64,000 nucleotides of DNA from Legionellales bacterium (lineage in GTDB: Bacteria > Pseudomonadota > Gammaproteobacteria > UBA1113), in the NCBI GenBank assembly GCA_002709565.1, contig PAPY01000002.1:1-64000 (forward strand), given 5' to 3'. The translations under genes were made by a program, and so were the position numbers. The notes beneath the pieces are model-generated. The model was not told where the DNA came from. It worked only from the letters and a program-made list of their open reading frames with translations, and made no database searches. Below are positions 1 to 9,043 of this stretch, piece by piece. Positions within the stretch are counted from its first letter, which is position 1. Each line of letters begins with the position of its first letter.

Positions 1-594
1 GGATCTTCCACACCGGTGACGGTAACCGTAACAGTCGCTGTATCCGTCGTACCATCATCGTTGGTGATGGTATAGCTGAAACTTTGGATGCTGGTTTCAC
101 CCACGTCTAAACTGTCTAAAGCCCCGCTGGGGTCATAGTCAATATTAGCACCATTGATACTGACCGTACCGGCAGCGGGTGCAGTGACACCGGTAATACT
201 AAAGCCATCGTCTAAATCTACATCGTTAGTTAATACTGGAATACTGACGATGGTATCTTCGTCAGTCGTTGTTGTGTCATCGTTTGCGATTAATGGGTCT
301 TCAACACCGGTCACCGTCACTGTTACTGTTGCCATAGCAGTAACACCGATATCGTTAGTAATAGTATAGGTGAAGCTCTGTAAGCTAGTTTCACCGACAT
401 CTAAACTATCCAATGCACCACTAGGATTGTAATCGATGTTTGATCCATTAATGCTGACAGTTCCCAATGCTGGGTCCATTACAGCAGTAAGGCTAAACGT
501 GTTATCAACATCCATGTCGTTAGCTAACACAGGTATACTGACAAGCGTATCCTCGTCTGTGGTAGCTGTATCATCATTGGCAATTAGGGGGTCG
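1..594 (-). repeat. Tandem 294-bp repeats encoding VCBS-type domains
   Basis: The motif encoding Val-Glu-Asp-Pro recurs at about 1, 295 and 589 (the last reads Val-Asp-Asp-Pro), a constant 294-bp (98-codon) period. Each unit contains a short SINGxNIDY-like motif and an LDSLDVGETS stretch. The two units differ mostly by synonymous or conservative changes, so the array has probably expanded or been homogenised by recombination. More copies likely lie left of the window. Confidence 0.85.
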
Positions 595-2156
595 TCAACA
601 GGATTTACGGTAATAGCGACAGTAGCTGTGTCTGTCAATGCGCCACCGCTTCCGGTATTACCTTGATCATCAACATCAATAACTAAGGTATCGCTGCCAT
701 TAAAATCCATATCCCCTAAATAACTTAATGTACCTAGCGCGGTATTAATATCAGTGATGCTGCCTTCGATACTGAAGCTATTGGTTCCATTCAAACCAGT
801 GAAGCTCAGGCCGGTTGTTGTTCCTATTGTTAATGTGCCATTGCTGACGCTCAAGTCGACAGTTAATGTCGCGCCGGGGGTATCATTGGCATCAACGTCA
901 GCAATAGCTAAACTGGGTATTGCAAAACTGGTATCTTCAGAACCCATAGCAGTGGCAGGTGCTGTAATCATCGGCGCATCATTAACGGGTGTTATGGTGA
1001 TTGTTGATGTGGATGTTGTAGCGCTGTAAGCAGTTGTGCCGCCATTAGTAGACACATCAGTAAAGGTATCGTTAGTACCAGATGTCTGATCCCACGCTCT
1101 AAAGTCTAGCGACTTGGAGCCATTGAAGTTTAGATCAGACATAAAACGCACGAGATTCATTGGGTTATCAGTCAATAATAATGCGTTGGTATCACTCACA
1201 GTATTGATATCTGTCCAAGTTCCACCGCCATTGATTGAGTATTGCCACTGACCATCGGTGTTATCAACCCCCGTGATAGCAATGCCTTGCATGCTTAAGA
1301 GATCGGGATCAGTAATATTCCCAGAAATAAGATCTGCAATTGCGGTGCCAGTGTTGGTGGTTGGATCTTCTTCAATACTTGATAAATCATTACTACCACT
1401 AAGCACTGGAGCATCATTGACACCAATCACATTAAAATTGACAGTGCCTGTGCTAGTCGCACCAAATATTGTAGATACAGTATATTTAAACGATGTAGTA
1501 CCTAATGCACCTGCAGGCAGAAAATCTAGTGCTCCGCCAGGACTGAAAAATAGCAAATTACCACCAAAGTTGGTGATATTACCTAGAAGTCCGCTAGTAT
1601 TGAGGCTAACTATATTAAATAACACACCTAATGGATGAAAGTCATTCACGGTTGGATTAAACAAGAAGCTGGTATCTTCAGTGATACTAAATGTATCATT
1701 AATAACAATTGCGGAGCTTTTGATAATAGAATCAACGGCGATGATACTGTTAATCAAATCAGGAGTCTGATCGTTAAAAAAATTAACTGTTTGGAATGAT
1801 GGTAGGGGAGTATTATTTGCAAAATTACTAAATGGTAGCCCGGCGAAGTCAGCGATTTCATAACGGACAAATTCCGGTTGAATAGTGGTCTGAAAATCGG
1901 TTGCAAAATACTGTGAACCATCATACCAGATGGATGTTTGTGGGCCTTCGGTGACAGATGAATTTTCAAAAAAATTGCGCAATATATATATTGCACCATC
2001 AACCATAATGAATAGATCAGCGCCATTCTGAAAGACATTATCAGGAGAGACATCTAACTGTAAGATATCACCTGACAAAACATTGAAGGGTTTATCTGGG
2101 ATTAACGTTATCCCGAAGGTATCACCCTTCACATTTGTGTAGACCAAATTAACCAT
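1..2156 (-). CDS. Large cadherin/VCBS-like repeat surface protein (C-terminus outside window)
   Basis: An open frame runs leftwards from an ATG at 2154-2156 past base 1, giving at least 718 residues. There is no signal peptide. The first ~170 residues are a unique domain. After that come Asn/Asp/Thr/Ser-rich beta-sandwich repeats with recurring VNDAP, EDT and NDD motifs. These are typical of cadherin-like, VCBS and T1SS adhesin repeats, which bind calcium through Asp/Asn. The repeats nearest the left edge are close copies with a 98-residue period. Such proteins are usually giant adhesins exported by type I secretion through a C-terminal signal, which would lie outside the window. The start has only a weak Shine-Dalgarno (GGGG about 8 bases upstream). 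Confident about class; substrate and role unknown. Confidence 0.85.
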   Translation of the reverse strand, partial: MVNLVYTNVKGDTFGITLIPDKPFNVLSGDILQLDVSPDNVFQNGADLFIMVDGAIYILRNFFENSSVTEGPQTSIWYDGSQYFATDFQTTIQPEFVRYEIADFAGLPFSNFANNTPLPSFQTVNFFNDQTPDLINSIIAVDSIIKSSAIVINDTFSITEDTSFLFNPTVNDFHPLGVLFNIVSLNTSGLLGNITNFGGNLLFFSPGGALDFLPAGALGTTSFKYTVSTIFGATSTGTVNFNVIGVNDAPVLSGSNDLSSIEEDPTTNTGTAIADLISGNITDPDLLSMQGIAITGVDNTDGQWQYSINGGGTWTDINTVSDTNALLLTDNPMNLVRFMSDLNFNGSKSLDFRAWDQTSGTNDTFTDVSTNGGTTAYSATTSTSTITITPVNDAPMITAPATAMGSEDTSFAIPSLAIADVDANDTPGATLTVDLSVSNGTLTIGTTTGLSFTGLNGTNSFSIEGSITDINTALGTLSYLGDMDFNGSDTLVIDVDDQGNTGSGGALTDTATVAITVNPVDDPLIANDDTATTDEDTLVSIPVLANDMDVDNTFSLTAVMDPALGTVSINGSNIDYNPSGALDSLDVGETSLQSFTYTITNDIGVTAMATVTVTVTGVEDPLIANDDTTTTDEDTIVSIPVLTNDVDLDDGFSITGVTAPAAGTVSINGANIDYDPSGALDSLDVGETSIQSFSYTITNDDGTTDTATVTVTVTGVED

Positions 2157-2367
2157 GCTGAAACCCCGGCATATCTATAAGTGTAGGGTATTCAGAATGG
2201 GAAAAGTTCCATTTTTGCCATAAAATGTCTTATTTTATTACTTATTAATAAATTGCTAAGGTTGTTTTATAGGGTTCCCTGGTGACTTATTGTTTTCTTT
2301 ACCTTGGAATATTGGGGATCCCGTGCTAAATTCTTAATTCTATTCGCTTTTTTGAGGAGACTGTGAA

Positions 2368-2913
2368 ATGGATGCCATTATCCGCTTTGTTATCGCTGAT
2401 GTGCCAACCTGGGCACCGATTGCGGCGATTGTTCTTGCAATATTTTCTGCTATGCGCCTTAAACATAAGGGGCAAAAGCATATCTTAGCTGACCGCTTGT
2501 TTGCCTATTTACTGCTGTTTGCGGTGGGTATCCAGGGTGTTTGGGCATTTATTATGCATGCCTACTTCCCTGATCTCGCTGCCAACTTTATCGGTTGGCT
2601 ACAAAGTCCCTTCCAGTTCGAAGTGGCCGCAGCGAATCTCGGGTTTGGGGTGATTGGTATCTTGGCATTTTCGTCTAATCTTAGTTTCCGTGCAGCAACA
2701 GTATTCAGTTTTTCCTGTTTTGCCATCGGTGCGGCAGCAGAGCATATTATCCAACTCTATGGTCATGGCAATCATGCGCCAGACAATGCCGGGGTAATAT
2801 TGTACACAGATGTAGCCATTCCAGTGGTGCTGTTAATTTTATTGGCTATCCAATGGAAAGTTGAACGTAAAGCGAATCGAGGCGTTGAGGCTAAATCATC
2901 CTCTGATGAATAA
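2368..2913 (+). CDS. DUF6790-type integral membrane protein
   Basis: A 181-residue protein with about five hydrophobic segments: near residues 14-30, 45-65, 88-105, 110-128 and 147-163. A His-rich patch (YGHGNHAPDN) precedes the last one. It resembles the uncharacterised small membrane family annotated as DUF6790; this is recognition from memory. A good Shine-Dalgarno (gaggag, about 2353) precedes the ATG. It may be cotranscribed with the permease gene 69 bp downstream. Function unknown. Confidence 0.7.
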   Translation: MDAIIRFVIADVPTWAPIAAIVLAIFSAMRLKHKGQKHILADRLFAYLLLFAVGIQGVWAFIMHAYFPDLAANFIGWLQSPFQFEVAAANLGFGVIGILAFSSNLSFRAATVFSFSCFAIGAAAEHIIQLYGHGNHAPDNAGVILYTDVAIPVVLLILLAIQWKVERKANRGVEAKSSSDE

Positions 2914-2982
2914 GTCACTGCTGTACTAGGGAATGCTTATGTCTTTGTGTTAGCATTCCCTTTAGCGACTTGGAGGATCCCT

Positions 2983-4065
2983 GTGGGCGGCTACTTAAAA
3001 TTACTCTATCAGCGTTATTTATCCGATAATCAAGCGGTGATCCTTGCTCTGTTCTTGGTGGGCTCCCTGCTTGTTTTGGCATTGATCGGTGATATGTTGG
3101 CCCCAGTAATTGCCAGTGTCATTATCGCGTATTTGTTGGAAGGATTGGTGAAACGCTTACAGCAAATCAAATGTCCCCATATCCTAGCCGTTATCGTGGT
3201 ATTTTTGCTATTCCTTGGCATATTGCTCCTATTACTGTTTGTGTTTTTGCCATTATTCATGCAGCAATTGACGAACTTCTTTGCTGAATGGCCCATCATG
3301 GTCAATAGAGCTCAGTTATTAATTGGGCAATTGTCAGAACGTTATCCAGAGTATATTTCTGCTAAACATATCAAATCGTTCATGATGGAGTTTAAGTCTG
3401 ACTTCGCGAGGGTGGGGCAAATGGTCCTATCCTATTCTATTTCCACCATTCCCAGTCTGTTGGTGTTAGTGGTGTATTTGATTTTGGTGCCGCTGTTAGT
3501 ATTTTTCTTCTTGATGGACAAGGACAAAATTATAGCTTGGACGGAACGTTATTTACCCAAAAATCGCACCGTGTTGCAGCGTATTTGGCAAGAGGTGGAT
3601 GCAGAAATTGGTAATTATATCCGTGGCAAAGTCATTGAGATCCTCATCGTTGCGGTTGTGACCTATGTGGCTTTTGTTCTGCTAAGGATGCCTTATGCGA
3701 TGTTGCTGGCAGTACTGGTGGGCTTGTCGGTATTGATCCCTTATATCGGGGTGACAGTAGTCACTATTCCGGTAACTATTGTGGCGTTTCTTCAGTGGGG
3801 CTGGAGTTCGCACTTTGCCTATTTGATGATTGTTTATACTATTATTTGTATCTTAGACGCTAATCTCTTGGTGCCCTTATTATTCTCTGAAGCCGTTAGT
3901 CTGCACCCCGTGGCTATCATCGTCGCTATCCTTATCTTCGGCGGCATTTGGGGCTTTTGGGGGATATTCTTCGCCATTCCCTTGGCAAGCCTAGTTAAGG
4001 CTATTCTCAATGCTTGGCCGGTGGCTGAGCCAACCAGTGCTCATGACGTATCGGGCCAAGTATAG
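2983..4065 (+). CDS. AI-2E/PerM family permease
   Basis: A 360-residue multi-helix membrane protein with the PerM/AI-2E transporter layout: an N-terminal pair of helices (DMLAPVIASVIIAYLLEG), a central amphipathic domain, the ILVPLLVFFFLMDKDK motif, and a C-terminal helical bundle with VGLSVLIPYIG and FGGIWGFWGIFFAIPLA motifs. An upstream GTG at 2947 is in frame. The GTG at 2983 sits 6 nt after a strong Shine-Dalgarno (GGAGG, 2972-2976) and is preferred. Family members include E. coli PerM and TqsA, and Na+(Li+)/H+ antiporters. Substrate not predictable. Confidence 0.85.
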   Translation: MGGYLKLLYQRYLSDNQAVILALFLVGSLLVLALIGDMLAPVIASVIIAYLLEGLVKRLQQIKCPHILAVIVVFLLFLGILLLLLFVFLPLFMQQLTNFFAEWPIMVNRAQLLIGQLSERYPEYISAKHIKSFMMEFKSDFARVGQMVLSYSISTIPSLLVLVVYLILVPLLVFFFLMDKDKIIAWTERYLPKNRTVLQRIWQEVDAEIGNYIRGKVIEILIVAVVTYVAFVLLRMPYAMLLAVLVGLSVLIPYIGVTVVTIPVTIVAFLQWGWSSHFAYLMIVYTIICILDANLLVPLLFSEAVSLHPVAIIVAILIFGGIWGFWGIFFAIPLASLVKAILNAWPVAEPTSAHDVSGQV

Positions 4066-4143
4066 TTTTTGCTTCCGATAGTCTATATAACTTATTGATT
4101 ATAATGGATTATTTTTATTCTTGGCTTATATCGCAAAGCCGGA

Positions 4144-4172
4144 TGCGCAAGTTGCGATGCGCAACTTGCGCA
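4144..4172. repeat. Perfect 13-bp inverted repeat upstream of AAA ATPase
   Basis: Arms TGCGCAAGTTGCG (4144-4156) and CGCAACTTGCGCA (4160-4172) are perfectly complementary around a 3-nt loop. A further TTGCGATC half-motif follows at 4181. It lies 55 bp before the ATPase start and could be an operator or an RNA hairpin in the leader. No T-tract follows, so a terminator is unlikely. Confidence 0.8.
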
Positions 4173-4227
4173 ATACAAGATTGCGATCTAAAATAGGCGT
4201 AAATTAGTTCAAAAAGGAGTCTACTCC

Positions 4228-5331
4228 ATGTCATTATTTCCCGCCGGTATTGCCTTTGGCGAAGCCTTTTGTAATCGGGTTGAAGAACGAACCAGGCTAA
4301 AAAAGCATATCGATAACCTTCGCCATACTGTGTTAATCGCACCTCGTCGCTATGGTAAATCAAGCCTTATTCGGCAAGTGATGGAGGATAATCAATGTAT
4401 TTACGTCTGGATAGACTTTTTGTCAGTGACGAACCAGGGAGACGTTGAAGCCAAGATCAAAAAAGCCTGCAAAGAACTATTATTCAAATTAGCACCAGAG
4501 CTAAAGAAGCTGCAAATGCAAACCACAGAGCTTGTGAAGTCTGTATCGCCTGAACTTAATCTCAATGCCCTAGGGCAAACATTAACTTTGCACTTTGACA
4601 CCGATGAGTCTATTGCTATTGATGAAATGCTATTGCAGATAGACGAGTATGCCTTCAAAAAAGGCAAGCGCGCAGTGATTGTTTGCGATGAGTTTCAGCA
4701 AATCAGTCAAATTGCTGATTGTGAACCTGCTGAAGCATTGATTCGTCATGCGGTTGAGCGTGCTCAGGCGATTACTTATATTTTCTCCGGCAGTAACCGG
4801 CATTTGCTCAGTGAAATGTTCAGCAATAGTCACCGGCCATTATATCGTTTGTGTCAGGCAATGATGCTCGAGCGAATTGCGGCAAGTGAGTATGTTAAAT
4901 TTTTACAAGCCGCAGCACTTAAGCAATGGCAGCAGTCATTATCTGAAAATGTTATTCAGCAAGTCACCTCACTGACCGAATGCCATCCGTTCTATGTTAA
5001 TGGACTGTGTAGCGAGCTATGGCAGGCTGATACACCGCCTACGGCAGCAGAACAGGTTGAGCAAGTCTGGGCAAGATATATCGAGATGAATAAGAGTATT
5101 ATCGTCGCGGAGTATATTAGCTTGCCATTGAACCAAAAACGCCTGATTACGGTGTTAGCTCAGGCACCGACGGATGCGCCATTTGGTGCTGAGTTTGGGT
5201 TACGTACCAAAATCCCTTCATCGAGTACAAGACGGGCACTTGATTCATTGCTAGAAAAAGATATCGTTTTCGTCGATGCAGATGGGTATTATCGCTTGCT
5301 CGATCCTGCCGTTAAATATTATGTGCAATGA
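4228..5331 (+). CDS. AAA+ ATPase (archaeal-type/STAND-like ATP-binding protein)
   Basis: 367 residues. The N-terminus has a clear Walker A in the APRRYGKSSL context (about residues 37-46). A Walker B-like AVIVCDEFQQI follows near residues 150-160, then a sensor-like FSGSNRH segment. The C-terminal ~80 residues look like a winged helix, with a SSSTRRALDSL recognition-helix pattern and a DGYYRLLDPAVKYY ending, as in solitary archaeal-type ATPases of accessory regions. A good Shine-Dalgarno (aaggag) precedes the ATG. It stands alone between two housekeeping genes behind a perfect palindrome. Partner and role unknown. Confidence 0.75.
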   Translation: MSLFPAGIAFGEAFCNRVEERTRLKKHIDNLRHTVLIAPRRYGKSSLIRQVMEDNQCIYVWIDFLSVTNQGDVEAKIKKACKELLFKLAPELKKLQMQTTELVKSVSPELNLNALGQTLTLHFDTDESIAIDEMLLQIDEYAFKKGKRAVIVCDEFQQISQIADCEPAEALIRHAVERAQAITYIFSGSNRHLLSEMFSNSHRPLYRLCQAMMLERIAASEYVKFLQAAALKQWQQSLSENVIQQVTSLTECHPFYVNGLCSELWQADTPPTAAEQVEQVWARYIEMNKSIIVAEYISLPLNQKRLITVLAQAPTDAPFGAEFGLRTKIPSSSTRRALDSLLEKDIVFVDADGYYRLLDPAVKYYVQ

Positions 5332-5332
5332 A

Positions 5333-5354
5333 AGCGCCCCAAACTTGGGGCGCT
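5333..5354. terminator. Bidirectional hairpin terminator
   Basis: AGCGCCCC AAACTT GGGGCGCT is a perfect 8-bp GC-rich stem between the convergent ATPase and phoH-like genes. T-runs are weak on both sides, so it may terminate both genes inefficiently or protect their 3' ends. Confidence 0.65.
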
Positions 5355-5365
5355 CTGAAAATTAT

Positions 5366-6781
5366 CTACAACGCTTCCGCCGCAAACTCCGCTAAGCGCG
5401 AGCGTTCACTGCGTTTGAGACTCATATGGCCGCTGTGTTTCCAAGATTTGAAATTATCCACGGCGTAGGTGAGACCTGAGGATGCTTCGGTTAAATACGG
5501 CGTATCGATTTGCTGAATATCGCCAATGCAAATGATCTTGGTGCCAGGGCCACCGCGGGTGACGAGGGCCTTCATTTGTTTTGGCGTTAAGTTCTGCGCT
5601 TCATCGATGATGATGTATTTGTTGAGGAAAGTACGACCGCGCATGAAATTAAGCGAACGAATTTTAACACGATTGCTCACTAAGTCATGGGTAGCAGCAC
5701 GCTGCCAATCGTCTTTGTCCTCGCTGCAGTTCAAGACCTCGAGATTATCCAACAATGCACCCATCCACGGTGTCATTTTTTCTTCTTCGGTGCCGGGTAA
5801 GAAACCAATATCATCACCCAACGGCACTGTTACCCGGGTCATGATGATTTCGCGATAGAGGTTTTTTTCAATAGTCTGATGCAGACCAGCCGCGAGCGCG
5901 AGTAACGTTTTACCGGTACCAGCAACGCCGGTTAAAGTAACAAAATCAATTTCTGGATCTAACAGTAAATTCAATGCCAGATTTTGCTCCCGATTGCGGG
6001 CGGTGATGCCCCACACAGCATTGCGAGGTTGGGTGTGATCATTTAATACTTCGATCAATGCTTCTTCTTCGTCAGCTTCGCGGACAATAGCACTGAAGTC
6101 ATCGGCACTTTCATCGGTGAAAATACAGTCGCTGGCATGCCAGTCTTTGATGAGGGGGCCTTTTAACTGATAAAAGGTCCGGCCTTCATCTTGCCAGGAA
6201 TGCATATCTTTGCTGTGCTGTTCCCAAAAATCTGCGGGTAATTCAAAATGCCCCTTATGCAATAACGATACATCATCCAAGACTAAGTCATGATGATAGT
6301 CTTCAGCTGGGATCCCCAGCGCACTGGCTTTGATCCGTAGATTAATGTCTTTAGAGACGATACTGACTTTGCGTTCCGGGTAAGTCATCTGAATACCTTT
6401 CGCACTGGCAAGAATGGTATTATCATTTTTGTTGCCAGCCAAGGTGCTGGGTAGTTCAGAATCCATATCACTGGTTTGTAAAAATAATTTGCCCGATGGT
6501 GTTGAATTGCGACCATTGCGAAAAGTCGTCTTGTGTAACTCAATACCGCTGGCGATTTCTTCGTTTGATAAGCCATCAATTAATTCAGCAATAAAGCGAT
6601 TGGTTTGGCGCACATTACGGGATACTTCCGACAAGCCTTTTTTGGCGGCGTCTAATTCTTCGAGGACTATCATTGGTATAAATATGTCATGTTCAGCGAA
6701 GCGGAAAAGTGCGGTGGGATCGTGCATTAATACGTTAGTATCAAGAATATAAAGATTTCTCTCAGTGTGTGTTTCGCCCAT
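5366..6781 (-). CDS. PIN-domain PhoH-family ATPase/RNase
   Basis: 471 residues in two domains. The N-terminal PIN nuclease domain (about 1-150) contains the acidic motif LDTNVLMHD and a later NKNDNTILA Asp cluster. The C-terminal PhoH ATPase has Walker A GVAGTGKT (about residue 285) and Walker B YIIIDEAQNLT, followed by an arginine-containing sensor region. This architecture matches the YlaK/PhoH2 group, which couples a helicase-like ATPase to a PIN RNase. The start has an AAGGAG Shine-Dalgarno 10 nt upstream. The gene is convergent with the AAA ATPase. Confidence 0.9.
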   Translation of the reverse strand: MGETHTERNLYILDTNVLMHDPTALFRFAEHDIFIPMIVLEELDAAKKGLSEVSRNVRQTNRFIAELIDGLSNEEIASGIELHKTTFRNGRNSTPSGKLFLQTSDMDSELPSTLAGNKNDNTILASAKGIQMTYPERKVSIVSKDINLRIKASALGIPAEDYHHDLVLDDVSLLHKGHFELPADFWEQHSKDMHSWQDEGRTFYQLKGPLIKDWHASDCIFTDESADDFSAIVREADEEEALIEVLNDHTQPRNAVWGITARNREQNLALNLLLDPEIDFVTLTGVAGTGKTLLALAAGLHQTIEKNLYREIIMTRVTVPLGDDIGFLPGTEEEKMTPWMGALLDNLEVLNCSEDKDDWQRAATHDLVSNRVKIRSLNFMRGRTFLNKYIIIDEAQNLTPKQMKALVTRGGPGTKIICIGDIQQIDTPYLTEASSGLTYAVDNFKSWKHSGHMSLKRSERSRLAEFAAEAL

Positions 6782-6886
6782 CAGTAAATCTCTCCTTGGC
6801 GTTATTTTTTCCTATTGATTGTTCCATCCTGAACAACCAGCTTCCATTAAGAAAAAAGTATTATTTAGTGGGGCACCTCCTGTCCA

Positions 6887-6990
6887 GCAGCTTCCGGCTA
6901 AGCCGGAAAGCTGCTTCCTGGGTACTATCGCCTGTGCGGCCAAGCCGCACGAACGGCGACCAAAGGGGGAAAATCGCGGTTTCCCCCTTT
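6887..6990. other. Cluster of three strong stem-loops in a 390-bp intergenic region
   Basis: Three consecutive inverted repeats lie between the phoH-like and gcvR-like genes. 6887-6914 has arms GCAGCTT-CCGGC / GCCGG-AAAGCTGC with a TAA loop. 6934-6950 is GTGCGGC CAA GCCGCAC, perfect. 6962-6990 is AAAGGGGGAAA and its exact complement around 7 nt. None has a convincing T-tract in either direction. The rest of 6782-7171 shows no credible gene. It could be a structured untranslated RNA, a 3'-UTR element of the gcvR-like transcript, or a small RNA gene. Confidence 0.55.
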
Positions 6991-7171
6991 TGAAACCCCC
7001 ATCGCGAGAAGTTAATTGAGAGTCGATTCCTCCTATAAATTTGAGACGTTATAGATAATAATGCAAAACTTGCGGCGTGTTTGAATAGCTTCTTGGGCTT
7101 CATCTCGTGTGAGACATCGTCACTATGCATGGGGGTTGAGGTTTGGGGCAAATTGTTCGTTAACATGAGGT

Positions 7172-7699
7172 TTAAATTTTTTCCGGTTCCAAAATAGCAT
7201 CTAAATTGTATTCTTCGCAAATTAACATCAACTGCTCGCGCAGTTCGGCAATTTGTAACTCTTGACTGATATAAATTTTCATCGACAAGGTAAACATATT
7301 CGCACCAGTAACACTGGTATAGGTATCGGTGCGTAAGTCAGTGATGTTGATCCCTTGTTCGGAGAATAAACTGGTAATTTCATTGATGATGCCGGGCTTT
7401 TCGGCGGCGATCAATTCTACTGCGTAGGGCAGTAGGGCTTTGTTGTTTTCTTTCGCTTGGGTGCGGTGAAAATCCACATTGAGTTTGTATTTGTTCGCCA
7501 GTGCTGGCAAGTTAGCTTCAAGCTTAGCCAGGCAACTCCAATCTCCGGAAATCAATAACAACATGCCAAATTGTTGTTGCAGAGAGGTCATGCGGCTGGT
7601 TTCGATGCTACAGCCATGGGCTGTGGTGAGTTCGCTAATGGCGTGGAGAATGCCGGGGCTATCCTCGCCGAGAATGGATATGGTCAAAAATTGCTTCAT
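7172..7699 (-). CDS. gcvR: GcvR-like ACT-domain protein
   Basis: 175 residues with two ACT domains: about 1-85 (EDSPGILHAISELTTAHGCSIE) and about 90-170 (AEKPGIINEITSLFSEQGINI). This is the layout of GcvR, the protein that restrains GcvA in control of the glycine cleavage system. An upstream ATG adds 7 residues, but its codons overlap the AGGAGG Shine-Dalgarno that serves the ATG at 7697-7699, so the shorter form is chosen. It is divergent from dapA, as in E. coli, which supports orthology. No gcvA is visible here. Confidence 0.85.
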   Translation of the reverse strand: MKQFLTISILGEDSPGILHAISELTTAHGCSIETSRMTSLQQQFGMLLLISGDWSCLAKLEANLPALANKYKLNVDFHRTQAKENNKALLPYAVELIAAEKPGIINEITSLFSEQGINITDLRTDTYTSVTGANMFTLSMKIYISQELQIAELREQLMLICEEYNLDAILEPEKI

Positions 7700-7810
7700 A
7701 CCTGAAGGCCTCCTACTCAATTAAAGTTAGCAGGGGATAGGGGTATTCGCAACCTGGATTACCATGAGTTAAGATAGACCCTTAGAATTCAACCATAAGG
7801 AATTATCGAT

Positions 7811-8686
7811 ATGTTTTCTGGCAGCCTAGTGGCCCTCGTTACCCCCATGGACAAAAATGGGGAGATTGATTTTAGTGCACTGACCAAGTTGGTAGATTTT
7901 CACCTCAGTGAGGGTACGGATGGCTTGGTTATCGTCGGCACTACCGGCGAGGCGGCCACCCTGACCGCCAAGGAGCAAGAACAGCTCCTGCGCCATGCGG
8001 TCGAGCAAGTCAAAGGCAAGATCCCCGTAATTGCGGGCACCGGCGTTACCAGCACCGCGAAAACCATCGAATCCACCAAAGCAGCGATGCAGCTTGGCGT
8101 CGATGCATGCCTGTTGATGGCGCCGGCCTATGTTAAACCCACCCAGGAAGGCCTCTATCAGCACTTTAAAGCTATTGCTGAGGCAGTACCCGTCCCGCAG
8201 ATTATTTATAATGTGCCATCCCGTACAGCCAGCGATATTTTGCCTGAGACGGTGGCCCGTTTGGCAGAATTGCCGAATATTATCGGCATTAAGGAAGCAT
8301 CAGGGGATTTGGAACGTACTCGCTCAATAGTTGCACAGTGCGGCGATAAAATCGACGTGTATAGCGGCGATGATAATTTGACCAAAGACATTATCCTTGC
8401 TGGTGGTAAAGGGGTAATTTCTGTGACGGCCAATGTAGCGCCTAGGTTAATGCATGATCTCTGTCAGGCAGCCTTAAGCAAAGATATCCAAGGGGCGGAT
8501 GAAATCAATAATCGCTTAATTCCTCTCCACGAAAAATTATTTGTTGAATCCAACCCAATTCCGGTAAAATGGGCCGTTCACAAAATGGGCTTGATGCCAG
8601 CTGGGGTGCGATTACCGCTGACACCTCTCAGTTCAGAGGCACAACCCATCGTCGAAAGTGCATTGCGGGATACAGGAATTATTTAA
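7811..8686 (+). CDS. dapA: 4-hydroxy-tetrahydrodipicolinate synthase
   Basis: 291 residues, matching the ~292 of E. coli DapA. It condenses pyruvate and aspartate semialdehyde at the first committed step of the DAP/lysine pathway. Visible motifs are GTTGEAATL (pyruvate-binding Thr pair), IIYNVPSRT (catalytic Tyr, about residue 133) and GIKEASGD (Schiff-base Lys, about 161). A Shine-Dalgarno (AAGGAA) precedes the ATG. It is first gene of dapA-bamC-like-purC-pncA-pncB; dapD and dapE of the same pathway occur at 42-44 kb. Confidence 0.97.
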   Translation: MFSGSLVALVTPMDKNGEIDFSALTKLVDFHLSEGTDGLVIVGTTGEAATLTAKEQEQLLRHAVEQVKGKIPVIAGTGVTSTAKTIESTKAAMQLGVDACLLMAPAYVKPTQEGLYQHFKAIAEAVPVPQIIYNVPSRTASDILPETVARLAELPNIIGIKEASGDLERTRSIVAQCGDKIDVYSGDDNLTKDIILAGGKGVISVTANVAPRLMHDLCQAALSKDIQGADEINNRLIPLHEKLFVESNPIPVKWAVHKMGLMPAGVRLPLTPLSSEAQPIVESALRDTGII

Positions 8687-8689
8687 ACA

Positions 8690-9034
8690 GTGAAAAGAAC
8701 TATTTTACCAATGATGCTAGCGGGTATGACCCTCAGTCTAACAGCATGTTCTAGTGTGTATGGCCCCCATGGGTTTATCCATGATCGTACTGGGGAATAC
8801 CAAACGGGGGAAAGTGTGCCACCATTGCGTGCGACGCCTGGCAAGCCCAAGATCAAATCCGACCCCTACTATATTGTGCCGCCAGCAATGACCAGCAAGC
8901 CCGTCGGGGTATCGATAATTCCGCCGGGGAGCTTATTAGCGACAGAGACCAAGGAAAAACAAGCTAAGACTACGGCGCAGGTGCAACAACAAGTGCAAAC
9001 CCACCAAGCTGATAGCATTCCCAAGCCTTTTTAG
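8690..9034 (+). CDS. Miniature BamC-like lipoprotein
   Basis: 114 residues from a GTG start 4 nt after dapA. It has a lipoprotein signal with lipobox LTAC (Cys about residue 21). The mature part is low-complexity and Pro/Lys/Gln-rich, with a motif (TGESVPPLRATPG...YYIVPPAM) resembling the unstructured N-terminal segment of BamC that wraps around BamD. BamC of enterics has ~340 residues with two globular domains, both absent here. Position between dapA and purC is exactly that of E. coli bamC (nlpB). Identification rests on synteny plus the short motif. It is probably a minimal BAM-complex lipoprotein. Confidence 0.7.
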   Translation: MKRTILPMMLAGMTLSLTACSSVYGPHGFIHDRTGEYQTGESVPPLRATPGKPKIKSDPYYIVPPAMTSKPVGVSIIPPGSLLATETKEKQAKTTAQVQQQVQTHQADSIPKPF

Positions 9035-9043
9035 ACGAGAGCA

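Noticed and set aside
1754-2053. 99-codon minus-strand frame
   Set aside because: It is a shadow in a different frame of the large repeat protein, which has the continuous VNDAP-bearing frame.
6861-7220. 119-codon minus-strand frame over the hairpin cluster
   Set aside because: It overlaps the gcvR end and the three palindromes, has no family resemblance and no ribosome binding site.
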